Below are positions 45,642 through 53,422 of a stretch of 64,000 nt of DNA, piece by piece. The notes under the pieces were generated by a model. That model was not told the DNA's origin. It made no database searches and saw only the letters and a list, made by a program, of their open reading frames with translations. A program made the translations under genes and the position numbers. The stretch is taken from positions 124,001 to 188,000 of the forward strand of contig CAVSND010000027.1 of the NCBI GenBank assembly GCA_963729215.1, written 5' to 3'. Numbering within the stretch: position 1 is the stretch's first letter; each line of letters starts with the position of its first letter. This DNA is from CAVQJU01 sp963729215. Lineage in GTDB: Bacteria > Acidobacteriota > Vicinamibacteria > Vicinamibacterales > CAVVIG01.

Positions 45642-46451
45642 GTGAAATCCACGGTGAAATTAACGTCGTTCGCGGTCGTCGCCGTTTCCCTTCTTTTTCC
45701 AGTGTTTGCCTCCGCGCAGCGCGGGCGCGGGGCCCAGCCCGCCGGCCCGCCACAGACGGCGCGCCAGGCGGCGCCGATCGACCTCACCGGCTACTGGGTG
45801 TCGCTGATCGTCGACGAGTGGCGCTTCCGCGTCACGCCGCAGAAGGGCGACATCGTGTACCTGCCGTTGAACGCGCAGGCTCGGCAGATCGCCAACGCCT
45901 GGGATCCCGATAAAGATCAAGCCGACGGCAACGCGTGCAAGGCGTACGGCGCGGTGGGCGTCATGCAGCGACCCGGCCGGCTCCACATCACGTGGGACGG
46001 CGATCAGGCGCTGAAGATTGAGGCGGACGCGGGCACCCAGACGCGCGCCCTTCGATTCGGACCCGCGCCGGCGCAACCGGGCGAGCCGTCGCTGCAGGGT
46101 TACTCGGCGGCGGTGTGGCAGGTGAACGGCCGGCCGCTGATCGACACGGGCGGTACCGGTTTCGTGCCGATCAACCGTGTGCAGGGCGCGACGCGCGGAG
46201 GTCAGCTGAAGGTCACGACGACAAACCTGAAGCCCGGTTATCTCAGGAAGAACGGCGTCCCCTATAGCGAGAGGGCGGTCCTCACCGAGTACTACACGGT
46301 TCTCCCGGGCCAGCAAAACGATTCCTACATCGCGCTGACCGCGATGCTCGAGGATCCGACGTACCTGACCGGGCAGTTCATCCGGACTTACACCTTCAAG
46401 AAGGTGCCCGATCAGACCGGATGGGACCCGACACCATGCTGGCCAAAGTAG
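45642..46451 (+). CDS. Secreted Gly-x-Trp family protein B, uncharacterised
   Basis: A 269-residue protein. GTG 45642 has a GGAG site and gives the signal peptide VKSTVKLTSFAVVAVSLLFPVFASAQ. The mature part begins with a Gly/Pro/Ala linker and then DLTGYWVSLIVDEWRFRV (Gly-x-Trp-like opening). 'GGQLKVTTTNLKPGYLRKNGVPYSERAVLTEYYTVLPGQQNDSYIALTAMLEDPTYLTGQFIRTYTFKK' is clearly paralogous to the gene at 43539. Trp and Cys residues near the end (DPTPCWPK) may be structural. Its last 16 bases overlap the start of the PQQ dehydrogenase at 46436, which suggests joint expression. Periplasmic; role unknown. Confidence 0.87.
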   Translation: MKSTVKLTSFAVVAVSLLFPVFASAQRGRGAQPAGPPQTARQAAPIDLTGYWVSLIVDEWRFRVTPQKGDIVYLPLNAQARQIANAWDPDKDQADGNACKAYGAVGVMQRPGRLHITWDGDQALKIEADAGTQTRALRFGPAPAQPGEPSLQGYSAAVWQVNGRPLIDTGGTGFVPINRVQGATRGGQLKVTTTNLKPGYLRKNGVPYSERAVLTEYYTVLPGQQNDSYIALTAMLEDPTYLTGQFIRTYTFKKVPDQTGWDPTPCWPK

Positions 46452-48385
46452 TGCAGTCGAGATCCAAGCAGGCCCTCAGGCCAGTCGCTCTTCTCGTCGT
46501 CGTGTTCGGTCTTGGCGTCAGCGCACAGCAGCGAATCACAACTCCAGCCGCGTCCGAGTGGCAGACGTACAACCACGATCTCGCCGGCACTCGTTTCTCG
46601 CCGCTGACGGAAATCAACACCGGCAACGTGTCGACGCTGGCGAAGGCATGGACGTACCAGTTTCCCGCGCCGCCCGGCGGCGGCCGTGGCGGCGGCCTTG
46701 GTGCGGCGTCGGAGGCCGTGCCGATCGTCGTCGGCGGCGTGATGTATCTCCCCGTTGGTAACACCGTCGTCGCACTGGAGGCTGACACGGGCAAAGTGAT
46801 CTGGCAGCGCGAAGTGGCTGGTGGTCCGCAGGCCGGCGCGGTGTCGCGGCGCGGCGTCGGCTACTTCGCGGGCGATCGCAATACGCCCGACCGAATCATC
46901 GTGACGGCTGGACGAAGGATGCTCGCGTTTGATGCGGCGACGGGCAAGCCGTCGGAAGGCTTCGGCACGAACGGCGAGGTCGACATGGTGGTCGGCTACG
47001 CAGGGACACCGACCATCTACAAGAACGTCATCATGGTCGGCGCCAGCGTCAACGAACTGCCGCAGGGACCGCCCGGAGATACGCGTGCGTTCGACGCGGT
47101 CACGGGCAGGAAGCTCTGGGAGTTTCACACGGTGCCGCGTCCCGGCGAAGTCGGCCACGAGACGTGGCTCGACAACGGCTGGGAGAATCGATCCGGGACG
47201 AACACGTGGGGGTTTTCCGAGACCATCGACGAGGCGCGCGGCATTGCGTACCTCCCGATCGCCGGTCCCGCCGCGAACTACTGGGGCGGCGATCGACCAG
47301 GCAACAACCTCTTCGGCAACTCGGTCGTCGCCGTCGACATCCTGACCGGCAAGTACAAGTGGCACTTCCAGACCGTGCATCACGACATCTGGGACATCGA
47401 CATGTCGGCGGCCCCGGGCCTTGTCGATATCAAGCAGGGCGGCCGGACGATTCCCGCGCTCGCGACGGTCGGCAAGGGCGGCTACATGTTCATCCTCGAT
47501 CGCACGAACGGCAAGCCGGTGTTCGGTGTCGAGGAGCGGCCGGTGCCGAAGGGCAACGTGCCCGGCGAGTGGTATTCGCCGACGCAGCCGTTTCCGGTCA
47601 AGCCGCCCCCGCTGGCGAAAGTCCGCTTCAAGAAAGAGGACATGGTCACCGCCGCCGACACGACGCCCGAACACGTGCGGGCGTGCCAGGAACTGTGGGA
47701 CAGGAGCGGAGGCTTTACCAACGACGGCCCGTTTACGCCGTTCACGTTCCACGAAGACGGGGCGCCGCCGAAGTCGACCATTTCGTTTCCGGGCGGAACA
47801 GGGGGCGTCAACTGGGGCGGCACGGCCACCGATCCCCGCACGGGTTACATCTACGTGAACTCGCACGACACGTCGCTCGTGGGCTGGGTGGAGAAGAAGA
47901 AGCCCGGCGTGACGTACAGCTTCGATACGGCAGGCTCGCCGCACATCTACAATCGCGCCAGCGTGGACGGCGTCGGACCGTTCCACACGTTCTCCGCGCC
48001 GGCGGGCAAGGACGCCAACGGCCGCGACGTCATCCTTCCGTGCCAGCGCCCGCCATGGTCCCGGTTGATCGCGGTCAACGCGAATACTGGCGACATCGCG
48101 TGGGAGACGACGCTCGGCGGCAACGACTTCCTGCCGGCGGGGAAGCAGAACGTCGGCGGCAGCGGCAGCGCTGGCCCGACGGTGACGGCCGGCGGCCTGG
48201 TGTTCGTCGGCGCGACGGACGACCGGCGCTTCCGCGCGTTCGACTCGAAGACCGGCAAAGAGCTGTGGGCCACGAAGCTCGACAAGGTCGGCAACGCCAA
48301 CCCGATGACCTACCAGGCGAAGAACGGAAAGCAGTACGTGGCGATCGTCGCGACCGACACCCTGGTCGTCTTCGCCCTGCCGTAG
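46436..48385 (+). CDS. PQQ-dependent dehydrogenase, glucose/quinate dehydrogenase-like
   Basis: A 649-residue periplasmic quinoprotein. It starts MLAKVVQSRSKQALRPVALLVVVFGLGVSA, a signal peptide or anchor. The eight-bladed propeller has repeats ending 'W' such as 'EWQTYNHDLAGTRFSPLTEIN', 'VVALEADTGKVIWQ', 'AFDAVTGRKLWEFHTVPRPGE' and 'FDSKTGKELWATKL'. The active-site region 'NYWGGDRPGNNLFGNSVVAVDILTGKYKWHFQTVHHDIWDIDMSAAP' is that of the membrane glucose dehydrogenase group, not of methanol dehydrogenase. Two conserved Cys (ACQELWDR and PCQRPPW) probably pair. There is no CxxCH, so electrons must pass to another carrier. PQQ is predicted from the fold only; no pqq genes are here. Confidence 0.92.
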   Translation: MLAKVVQSRSKQALRPVALLVVVFGLGVSAQQRITTPAASEWQTYNHDLAGTRFSPLTEINTGNVSTLAKAWTYQFPAPPGGGRGGGLGAASEAVPIVVGGVMYLPVGNTVVALEADTGKVIWQREVAGGPQAGAVSRRGVGYFAGDRNTPDRIIVTAGRRMLAFDAATGKPSEGFGTNGEVDMVVGYAGTPTIYKNVIMVGASVNELPQGPPGDTRAFDAVTGRKLWEFHTVPRPGEVGHETWLDNGWENRSGTNTWGFSETIDEARGIAYLPIAGPAANYWGGDRPGNNLFGNSVVAVDILTGKYKWHFQTVHHDIWDIDMSAAPGLVDIKQGGRTIPALATVGKGGYMFILDRTNGKPVFGVEERPVPKGNVPGEWYSPTQPFPVKPPPLAKVRFKKEDMVTAADTTPEHVRACQELWDRSGGFTNDGPFTPFTFHEDGAPPKSTISFPGGTGGVNWGGTATDPRTGYIYVNSHDTSLVGWVEKKKPGVTYSFDTAGSPHIYNRASVDGVGPFHTFSAPAGKDANGRDVILPCQRPPWSRLIAVNANTGDIAWETTLGGNDFLPAGKQNVGGSGSAGPTVTAGGLVFVGATDDRRFRAFDSKTGKELWATKLDKVGNANPMTYQAKNGKQYVAIVATDTLVVFALP

Positions 48386-48772
48386 TCAGACGTCCGCGGC
48401 GCTGAAGTTGAGCTCGACGCCGTTGCCAGCGGGGTCCTTGAAGAAGAGTTGAACCTGTCCGGTCACCGGCACCTGGGCCACTTCGTACCGGACTCCATGT
48501 CGCGCCAGCACCTGTTCGAAGTCCTTCCGGCCCGAGCAATCGAATGCGCCGTGGCCGAAAGTCGTTTGAACGCCGACAGGGCCGCCCTCGTCCGGACATT
48601 CCGTCAAATGCAGCACCGGTTCGCCACCGGCATAGAGCCAGTAGCCGAAACTCTCAAACGGCGGCCTGTCGCCGAGAGTCAAGCCGACGACGCTGGTATA
48701 GAAGTCCCGCAGTCTGTCCAGCAGTTCACGCGGGGCCCGAAGGTTGTAGTGGCTGAAGCCGGTGATTGGCAT
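48386..48772 (-). CDS. VOC-family (glyoxalase/dioxygenase fold) protein
   Basis: A 128-residue vicinal oxygen chelate protein: 'ITGFSHYNLRAPRELLDRLRDFYTSVVGLTLGDRPPFESFGYWLYAGGEPVLHLTEC' with metal ligands His near the start and His in 'EPVLHLTE', then 'GHGAFDCSGRKDFEQVLARHGVRYEVAQVPVTGQVQLFFKDPAGNGVELNFSA' with the Glu. The ligand set (His, His, His/Glu) supports metal binding. The reaction is not set; members include glyoxalase I, extradiol dioxygenases and resistance proteins. Its stop abuts the stop of the PQQ gene with no bases between. It lies downstream of a terminator-like hairpin (48784-48823), so a separate promoter or read-through is needed. Confidence 0.88.
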   Translation of the reverse strand: MPITGFSHYNLRAPRELLDRLRDFYTSVVGLTLGDRPPFESFGYWLYAGGEPVLHLTECPDEGGPVGVQTTFGHGAFDCSGRKDFEQVLARHGVRYEVAQVPVTGQVQLFFKDPAGNGVELNFSAADV

Positions 48773-48783
48773 TGAAGAGACGA

Positions 48784-48823
48784 GGAAAACGAAAGGGCCG
48801 TCCCGCCAAAGCGAAACGGCCCC
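48784..48823 (-). terminator. Rho-independent terminator-like hairpin
   Basis: Read on the minus strand: GGGCCGT, a 14-base loop containing CGC/GCG, then ACGGCCC followed by the T-rich tail TTTCGTTTTCC. The 7-bp GC-rich stem lies 42 bases after the stop of the heme-copper monooxygenase gene (48865). It is the clearest factor-independent terminator in the window. Confidence 0.6.
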
Positions 48824-48864
48824 TGGTGACTGTCAGATTCCGCGACGACAAGTTCCGCGACAGC

Positions 48865-50271
48865 CTATCGCTCGAAGGTGTCGCCGCTGGCGTTGAACGC
48901 CGGAACTGCGTTGTTCCCTGCGCGATCGGCGGCCGCGAGCGTCGGGCCGGACTCGCCGCGAGGCAACGTGCTGACGCCTGACCGTAGAAACGCTTTGGCG
49001 ACGTTGACTTCGCGATCGAAGAGCACACCGATAAAGCAGTTGCTCATTTCGTCCCAGTTCTGGGGGCCCCACACGACTTTTTTCGCCGCGTCCGGATTGA
49101 AGCGGTTGGCCGGCGAGTTGTCGAAGTGCGTGATGAACCGCAGCTTGGCGCCGCGCGGCAGCTGCACCGGCTCGGCGTACTGGTAGCCCATCTGCCACTC
49201 GAAGTCGAATTTCCCCTTGAGCACGGTCTTCGCCGGCTCGCCCGGCACGATGACCTGCATCTCGAAATCCTTGCCGCGCAGGTGCATGTGCGGTTGCGCG
49301 TAGACGAGGCGGCCCGGCTCGGCCAACGTCACTTCGCTCACGACTTCGGCATTGCCGTCGCCGGGAGGAATGGCAAGGTTGCTCGCCGTTGGACCGGCAT
49401 GGAAGTAGTAGCGCTTCTTCGGGTCGGACTTCGCCAGCACGAGCCCGAGTTTCGACACATCGGACTCCGGCTTGCCCGTTGCCGTGTAGTGCATCTCGTA
49501 GACGAGATCGGATCCCTTGGGGACGAACTTCGCCGCGCCCTCCTGGTCGAAGCGTTGCGGACCGAGCCCGGGGTTGAACTTGCCGAGGATGTCGTTGCCT
49601 TCCTCCGGCGAATTCTTGCCGATGATGTCGCGCTGCGTCTCGTTCTCGTAGGCATCGCCGGGCACGGCGTCCTTCAGCCAGGTCGACCCCGCAGGACGGA
49701 CCCATACCTTGCCGTGGTGAAGCACCTTGGCGTTGCCCGGGCGCATCTCCGCGGCCACGACCCACATGTCTTCCTTGAAGTTGGTCTTGACGACGATGTA
49801 CTTGTAGTTGATGGTGCCGGTCGAGGGCAGCTCGAACGGCTTGGGCATCTCGACGATCACGTCCGGTTTGAGGTTCCAGCCGTCCTCAAAATGACGTTCG
49901 GGAGGCGCATCTTTCGGGTTGCCGGCCGGCGCGCCCGCGTCGGACCACGCGGCAAGTGTCGCGATCTCGCGGTCGGTCAACCGGCGCTCGTTGGAAAACA
50001 GGCCAACCTCAGGGTCGGCAAACCAGGGCGGCATCTGCCGATCCCCGGTCTTCAGCTTGATGGATTTCGCCCAGGGACGCGCCTGCTCGTAGGAAAGCAG
50101 CGACATCGGCGCGACCTCGCCCGGGCGATGGCAGGTCTGGCAATTCGACTGGAGGATCGGGAGGACGTCTTTGTAGTAGGTGGGCCCGCTCTCGCCAGTC
50201 AGGGATGCTGCCCCGACTACCGCCATCAGGCAACCGGCCGCAACGGCCAGGGACGTTCGCGACGTTTTCAT
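48865..50271 (-). CDS. Cytochrome c - dicopper (PHM/DBM-like) monooxygenase fusion, copy 1
   Basis: A 468-residue exported protein. Signal peptide MKTSRTSLAVAAGCLMAVVGAA. The heme c domain has Cys44-Gln-Thr-Cys47-His48, with Met80 in RQMPPW as a likely axial ligand. The C-terminal part has the type II copper monooxygenase ligands: His185-His186 (KVLHHGKVW) and His261 (YEMHYTATG) for one copper; His328-Met-His330 (AQPHMHLRGKD) and Met409 (NWDEMSN) for the other. All six ligands of peptidylglycine/dopamine monooxygenases are therefore present. The fused heme could supply electrons in place of ascorbate (inference). The start ATG 50271 has an AGGAGG site. It is divergent from a PQQ dehydrogenase. 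Confidence 0.85.
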   Translation of the reverse strand: MKTSRTSLAVAAGCLMAVVGAASLTGESGPTYYKDVLPILQSNCQTCHRPGEVAPMSLLSYEQARPWAKSIKLKTGDRQMPPWFADPEVGLFSNERRLTDREIATLAAWSDAGAPAGNPKDAPPERHFEDGWNLKPDVIVEMPKPFELPSTGTINYKYIVVKTNFKEDMWVVAAEMRPGNAKVLHHGKVWVRPAGSTWLKDAVPGDAYENETQRDIIGKNSPEEGNDILGKFNPGLGPQRFDQEGAAKFVPKGSDLVYEMHYTATGKPESDVSKLGLVLAKSDPKKRYYFHAGPTASNLAIPPGDGNAEVVSEVTLAEPGRLVYAQPHMHLRGKDFEMQVIVPGEPAKTVLKGKFDFEWQMGYQYAEPVQLPRGAKLRFITHFDNSPANRFNPDAAKKVVWGPQNWDEMSNCFIGVLFDREVNVAKAFLRSGVSTLPRGESGPTLAAADRAGNNAVPAFNASGDTFER

Positions 50272-50310
50272 CGGGCCATCCTCCTTGCTTACGCTCCGCG
50301 CAGCCATCAG

Positions 50311-50316
50311 TATAAT
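50311..50316 (+). promoter_or_regulatory. Perfect -10 element (TATAAT) in a divergent promoter region
   Basis: TATAAT at 50311-50316, 19 bases upstream of GTG 50336. A weak TTGCTT lies 20 bases before it. The 64-base gap between the heme-copper gene and this PQQ gene must hold both promoters and both ribosome sites, so the two genes are probably co-controlled. Confidence 0.5.
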
Positions 50317-50335
50317 TCCACTCCGGAGGAATCCT

Positions 50336-52369
50336 GTGCCTTTTCGACCACTTCGTCTCCTGGCCGGTGCGATGAGCCTGGCCATGCTCGCCGTTGCACT
50401 CCAGGCCCAGAAACCGGCGGACGGCCTTCGCCAGGGCTCCGGTGAGTCTCGCCGCAGCGGAGCTGAGGCGGACGGGGATTGGCCGATGTACGGACGGGAC
50501 CTCGCCGGCACCAAGTTCTCGCCCCTGAAACAGGTCACGGCCGGAAACGTCTCGAACCTGCGGCCCGCGTGGAACCTGACGCTCGTCGAGCGGCCGGCCC
50601 CGGTTCCCGGCCAGGGTCGCGGCCGAGGGCTAGGCGGGCCGGAAATCCTGTCAAACCCGGAAGTGACGCCTATCGTCGTGAACGGCGTGATGTACCTGCT
50701 GGCCGCCGGCAACCAGATCCTGGCGCTCGACGCGGCGACGGGAAAGGAAATCTGGCGCTACGCCATCCCGGACGGCGACTCGACCGGGCGGGGCCTGGGC
50801 TATTGGCCGGGCGACCGCAACAGCCCCGAACGCGTGGTGTTCACGGCGGGGCCGCCAAAAGCGAAGACTGGCGAAGCGAGCCCGGGCAACACCGGCGCGC
50901 GGTTGATCGCGCTCGACGCGGCAACCGGCAAGCCGTCCGAGGGTTTCGGCGTCAACGGCGTTGCCGACATCGGCGTGCCGTGGAACGGCGTGCCGCTGGT
51001 CTTCAAAAACGTCATCACGCTCGGCGCGACGGTTGGTGAAGTGCCTGACGGTCCGCCGGGCGACACGAGGGCGTTCGACGCGCGCACCGGGAAGAAACTC
51101 TGGGAGTTTCACACGGTGCCACGGCCCGGTGAACCCGGGCACGACTCGTGGCTGAATGACGGGTGGAGAAGCCGTTCCGGCGTCAACATCTGGGGCTGGT
51201 ATATGACGGTGGACGAACAGCGCGGCATCCTCTACATGCCGATTGCCGGTCCGGCCGCCAACTACTGGGGCGGCGATCGTCCCGGCAACAATCTGTTCGC
51301 GAACTCGATGGTCGCGGTCGATGCGGAGACGGGCAAGTACAAGTGGCATTTTCAGACGGTGCACCATGACCTCTGGGACTCCGACATGCCGTCGCCGCCG
51401 ACGCTCGTGGATATTCGTTTGAACGGGCGGACGATTCCCGCGCTCGCGTCGGTCGGCAAGACCGGCTACATGTTCATCCTCGACCGCGTGACCGGCAAGC
51501 CGATCTTCGGCGTTGAAGAACGCCCCGTTCCCAAGGGCGACGTTCCGGGCGAGTGGTATTCGCCGACGCAGCCGTTTCCCGTGAAGCCGCCGCCCCTGAC
51601 GCGCGTCGAGTTCAAGAAGGAAGACATGGTGACCGCCGAGGACACGTCGGCCGATCACGTGAAGGCCTGTCAGGAGCTCTGGGACAAGAGCGGCGGGTTC
51701 TACAACGCCGGACCGTTCACGCCCTTCATGTTTCACGACGAAGGTGCGCCGCCGAAGTCGACGATTCAGTTTCCCGGAGGCACCGGCGGCGTGAACTGGG
51801 GAGGTCCCGCCGCGGACCCGTCGACGGGTTACGTCTTCGTGAACGCGCACGATACGTCGCTCGTCGGCTGGATTGAAAAAGTGCGGCCCGGACAGAACTA
51901 CGGCCGCGGCACCGAAGGATCGAAGCAGCTGTACGACCGCGGCAGCGTCAACGGCGCCGGCCCTTACTTCACGTTCAGCGCGCCGCTGAAGGACGACACG
52001 GGGAGGGTGGTTGCCAACCTGCCGTGTCAGCGTCCCCCGTGGGCGCGGCTCGTGGCCGTGAACGCGAATACGGGCGACATCGCCTGGCAGGTGCCCCTTG
52101 GAACCACCGATGCGTTGCCGGAAGGCAAGCGCAACACGGGCGGAAGCGGGAGCGCCGGTCCGATCGTCACGGCGGGCGGCGTGGTCATCGTCGGCGCGGC
52201 AAACGACCGCCGCATCCGCGCGTTCGACTCGAAGACAGGCCAAGAGCTGTGGACGGCGCCGCTGCCCGGCGTGGGCAACGCCAACCCGATTACCTATACC
52301 GGCAAGAACGGCAAGCAGTACGTCGCCATCATCGCGACGGACTCGCTGCAGGTCTTCGCGCTACCATAG
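50336..52369 (+). CDS. PQQ-dependent dehydrogenase, glucose/quinate dehydrogenase-like, copy 2
   Basis: A 677-residue periplasmic quinoprotein. GTG 50336 has a GGAGG site and gives the signal peptide VPFRPLRLLAGAMSLAMLAVALQAQ. Propeller repeats ('DWPMYGRDLAGTKFSPLKQVT', 'ALDAATGKEIWRY', 'AFDARTGKKLWEFHTVPRPGEPG', 'FDSKTGQELWTAPL') and the active-site block 'NYWGGDRPGNNLFANSMVAVDAETGKYKWHFQTVHHDLWDSDMPSPP' closely match the enzyme at 46436, so the two are recent paralogs. It shares the conserved Cys in 'KACQELWDKSGGF' and 'LPCQRPPW'. It has an extra loop with 'GEASPGNTGARLI'. No heme motif. It leads an operon with the next three genes. Confidence 0.92.
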   Translation: MPFRPLRLLAGAMSLAMLAVALQAQKPADGLRQGSGESRRSGAEADGDWPMYGRDLAGTKFSPLKQVTAGNVSNLRPAWNLTLVERPAPVPGQGRGRGLGGPEILSNPEVTPIVVNGVMYLLAAGNQILALDAATGKEIWRYAIPDGDSTGRGLGYWPGDRNSPERVVFTAGPPKAKTGEASPGNTGARLIALDAATGKPSEGFGVNGVADIGVPWNGVPLVFKNVITLGATVGEVPDGPPGDTRAFDARTGKKLWEFHTVPRPGEPGHDSWLNDGWRSRSGVNIWGWYMTVDEQRGILYMPIAGPAANYWGGDRPGNNLFANSMVAVDAETGKYKWHFQTVHHDLWDSDMPSPPTLVDIRLNGRTIPALASVGKTGYMFILDRVTGKPIFGVEERPVPKGDVPGEWYSPTQPFPVKPPPLTRVEFKKEDMVTAEDTSADHVKACQELWDKSGGFYNAGPFTPFMFHDEGAPPKSTIQFPGGTGGVNWGGPAADPSTGYVFVNAHDTSLVGWIEKVRPGQNYGRGTEGSKQLYDRGSVNGAGPYFTFSAPLKDDTGRVVANLPCQRPPWARLVAVNANTGDIAWQVPLGTTDALPEGKRNTGGSGSAGPIVTAGGVVIVGAANDRRIRAFDSKTGQELWTAPLPGVGNANPITYTGKNGKQYVAIIATDSLQVFALP

Positions 52370-52400
52370 GGGCCAACGTGCGAGCCTACGCGACAGCATC

Positions 52401-52790
52401 GTGGCCTGCGTGCTCTCGACCACTCTCGCCGCCCAGCGAGGCGGCCGGGGAGGTGCGGAATTCGCCGGACCGCCGCAGGGTCCCGACGCTATTCCAGTCG
52501 TTGAAACCATCGGATGCCTCGCCGAGGGACCGAACAACAGCTGGAGGCTGTCGAACGCGACAGAGCCGTCGCGATCCACGCCCGGTTTTTCGAAGGCCGA
52601 GGAAGTCAAGGCGGCGGAGGCCAGGCCGCTGGGTTCGCAGCAAATTCCCCTCATCGGCATGGTCGAAATGCACCCGGACGAACATAAAGGCCACAAGGTC
52701 CTGGTCAAGGGACTGCTCATCAAGGACTCGACAGGGCAGCGGCTGAACATCACGTCGCTGACGACGGTGGGTACCACATGCGCGAAGTAG
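52401..52790 (+). CDS. Small secreted protein, uncharacterised
   Basis: About 129 residues. GTG 52401 gives a short signal peptide VACVLSTTLAAQ; a longer form from GTG 52378 (RAYATAS) is out of frame with the rest, so the 5' end may hold another frame error. The mature part has a Gly-rich stretch, 'VVETIGCLAEGPNNSWRLSNATEPSRST', and a C-terminal beta unit 'IPLIGMVEMHPDEHKGHKVLVKGLLIKDSTGQRLNITSLTTVGTTC'. This is a recurring acidobacterial small-protein pattern, with Cys at both ends perhaps forming a disulfide. It overlaps the next start by 13 bases. No function known; operon position between PQQ and heme-copper enzymes suggests an accessory part. Confidence 0.65.
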   Translation: MACVLSTTLAAQRGGRGGAEFAGPPQGPDAIPVVETIGCLAEGPNNSWRLSNATEPSRSTPGFSKAEEVKAAEARPLGSQQIPLIGMVEMHPDEHKGHKVLVKGLLIKDSTGQRLNITSLTTVGTTCAK

Positions 52791-53422
52791 GACTAGCAAT
52801 TCTTGCGCTCGTGATCTGCGTCGCGCCGGCACGCGCGCAGCATTCCGGTGCGCCGGGTGGAACCCCTCGGAAAGAGTGTCTCAGCGACGCCGATCGCGAG
52901 CTGATCGGCAAGCTCAAGGCGTTGAACCGTCCGACGACGGAAAAGGATCCGCCGCCGCCGTTCAACCCGGATTACTTCGTCGGCGCCTGGACGATGGAGT
53001 ACGACGCGCCGGAGTCGGCGCTCGGGCCTGAGGGCGTTCAAACCGGCGCGCTGGTCGTGAAACACGTGGACGGCTGCTTCTATGAAGGGGACCTCACGGC
53101 GAAAGGTCCGGACGGGAAGACGTACACGACCACAATCAGGATCATGTACGACCCCGCCGCCAGGTATTTGACGTGGATCGAGACCGACAGCCGCGGGTAC
53201 ACGCTGTTCAAGCCGGGGACGATCGGCGCGGACTCCGGAGGATATTTCACGCACTATTTCGAAACGCAGGGCTTCAAGGTGGGCGGCCAGGAGATTCATC
53301 TGAAGGGCAGCACCTTCCTCGCGTCGCCCTCGAACTTCCGTATCCGGCGATCGATCTCGACGGGCGGCGAGCCTTACATGAACCTCGGCGAAATGTGGTT
53401 CCGCAAAAAGGGAACGGTATGA
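52778..53422 (+). CDS. Exported lipocalin-like protein, uncharacterised
   Basis: A 214-residue protein with signal peptide MREVGLAILALVICVAPARAQ. After a charged segment (ECLSDADRELIGKLKALNRP) the beta-rich body starts 'NPDYFVGAWTMEYDAPESALGPEGVQTGALVVKHVDGCFYEGDL', a Gly-x-Trp opening like lipocalins, with 'RIMYDPAARYLTWIETDSRGYTLFKPG' and 'LKGSTFLASPSNFRIRRSISTGGEPYMNLGEMWFRK'. The pattern fits a small-molecule-binding beta-barrel. It lies in the operon PQQ dehydrogenase, small secreted protein, this gene, heme-copper monooxygenase, with an ATGA overlap to the last, so a substrate-carrier role is plausible but not shown. Confidence 0.82.
   Translation: MREVGLAILALVICVAPARAQHSGAPGGTPRKECLSDADRELIGKLKALNRPTTEKDPPPPFNPDYFVGAWTMEYDAPESALGPEGVQTGALVVKHVDGCFYEGDLTAKGPDGKTYTTTIRIMYDPAARYLTWIETDSRGYTLFKPGTIGADSGGYFTHYFETQGFKVGGQEIHLKGSTFLASPSNFRIRRSISTGGEPYMNLGEMWFRKKGTV

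Noticed and set aside
46436..52369. Assignment of the PQQ enzymes as lanthanide-dependent methanol dehydrogenases (XoxF).
   Set aside because: The active-site region HFQTVHHDxWDxD is that of the glucose/quinate dehydrogenase group, and the adjacent-Cys and catalytic patterns of methanol dehydrogenases were not seen.
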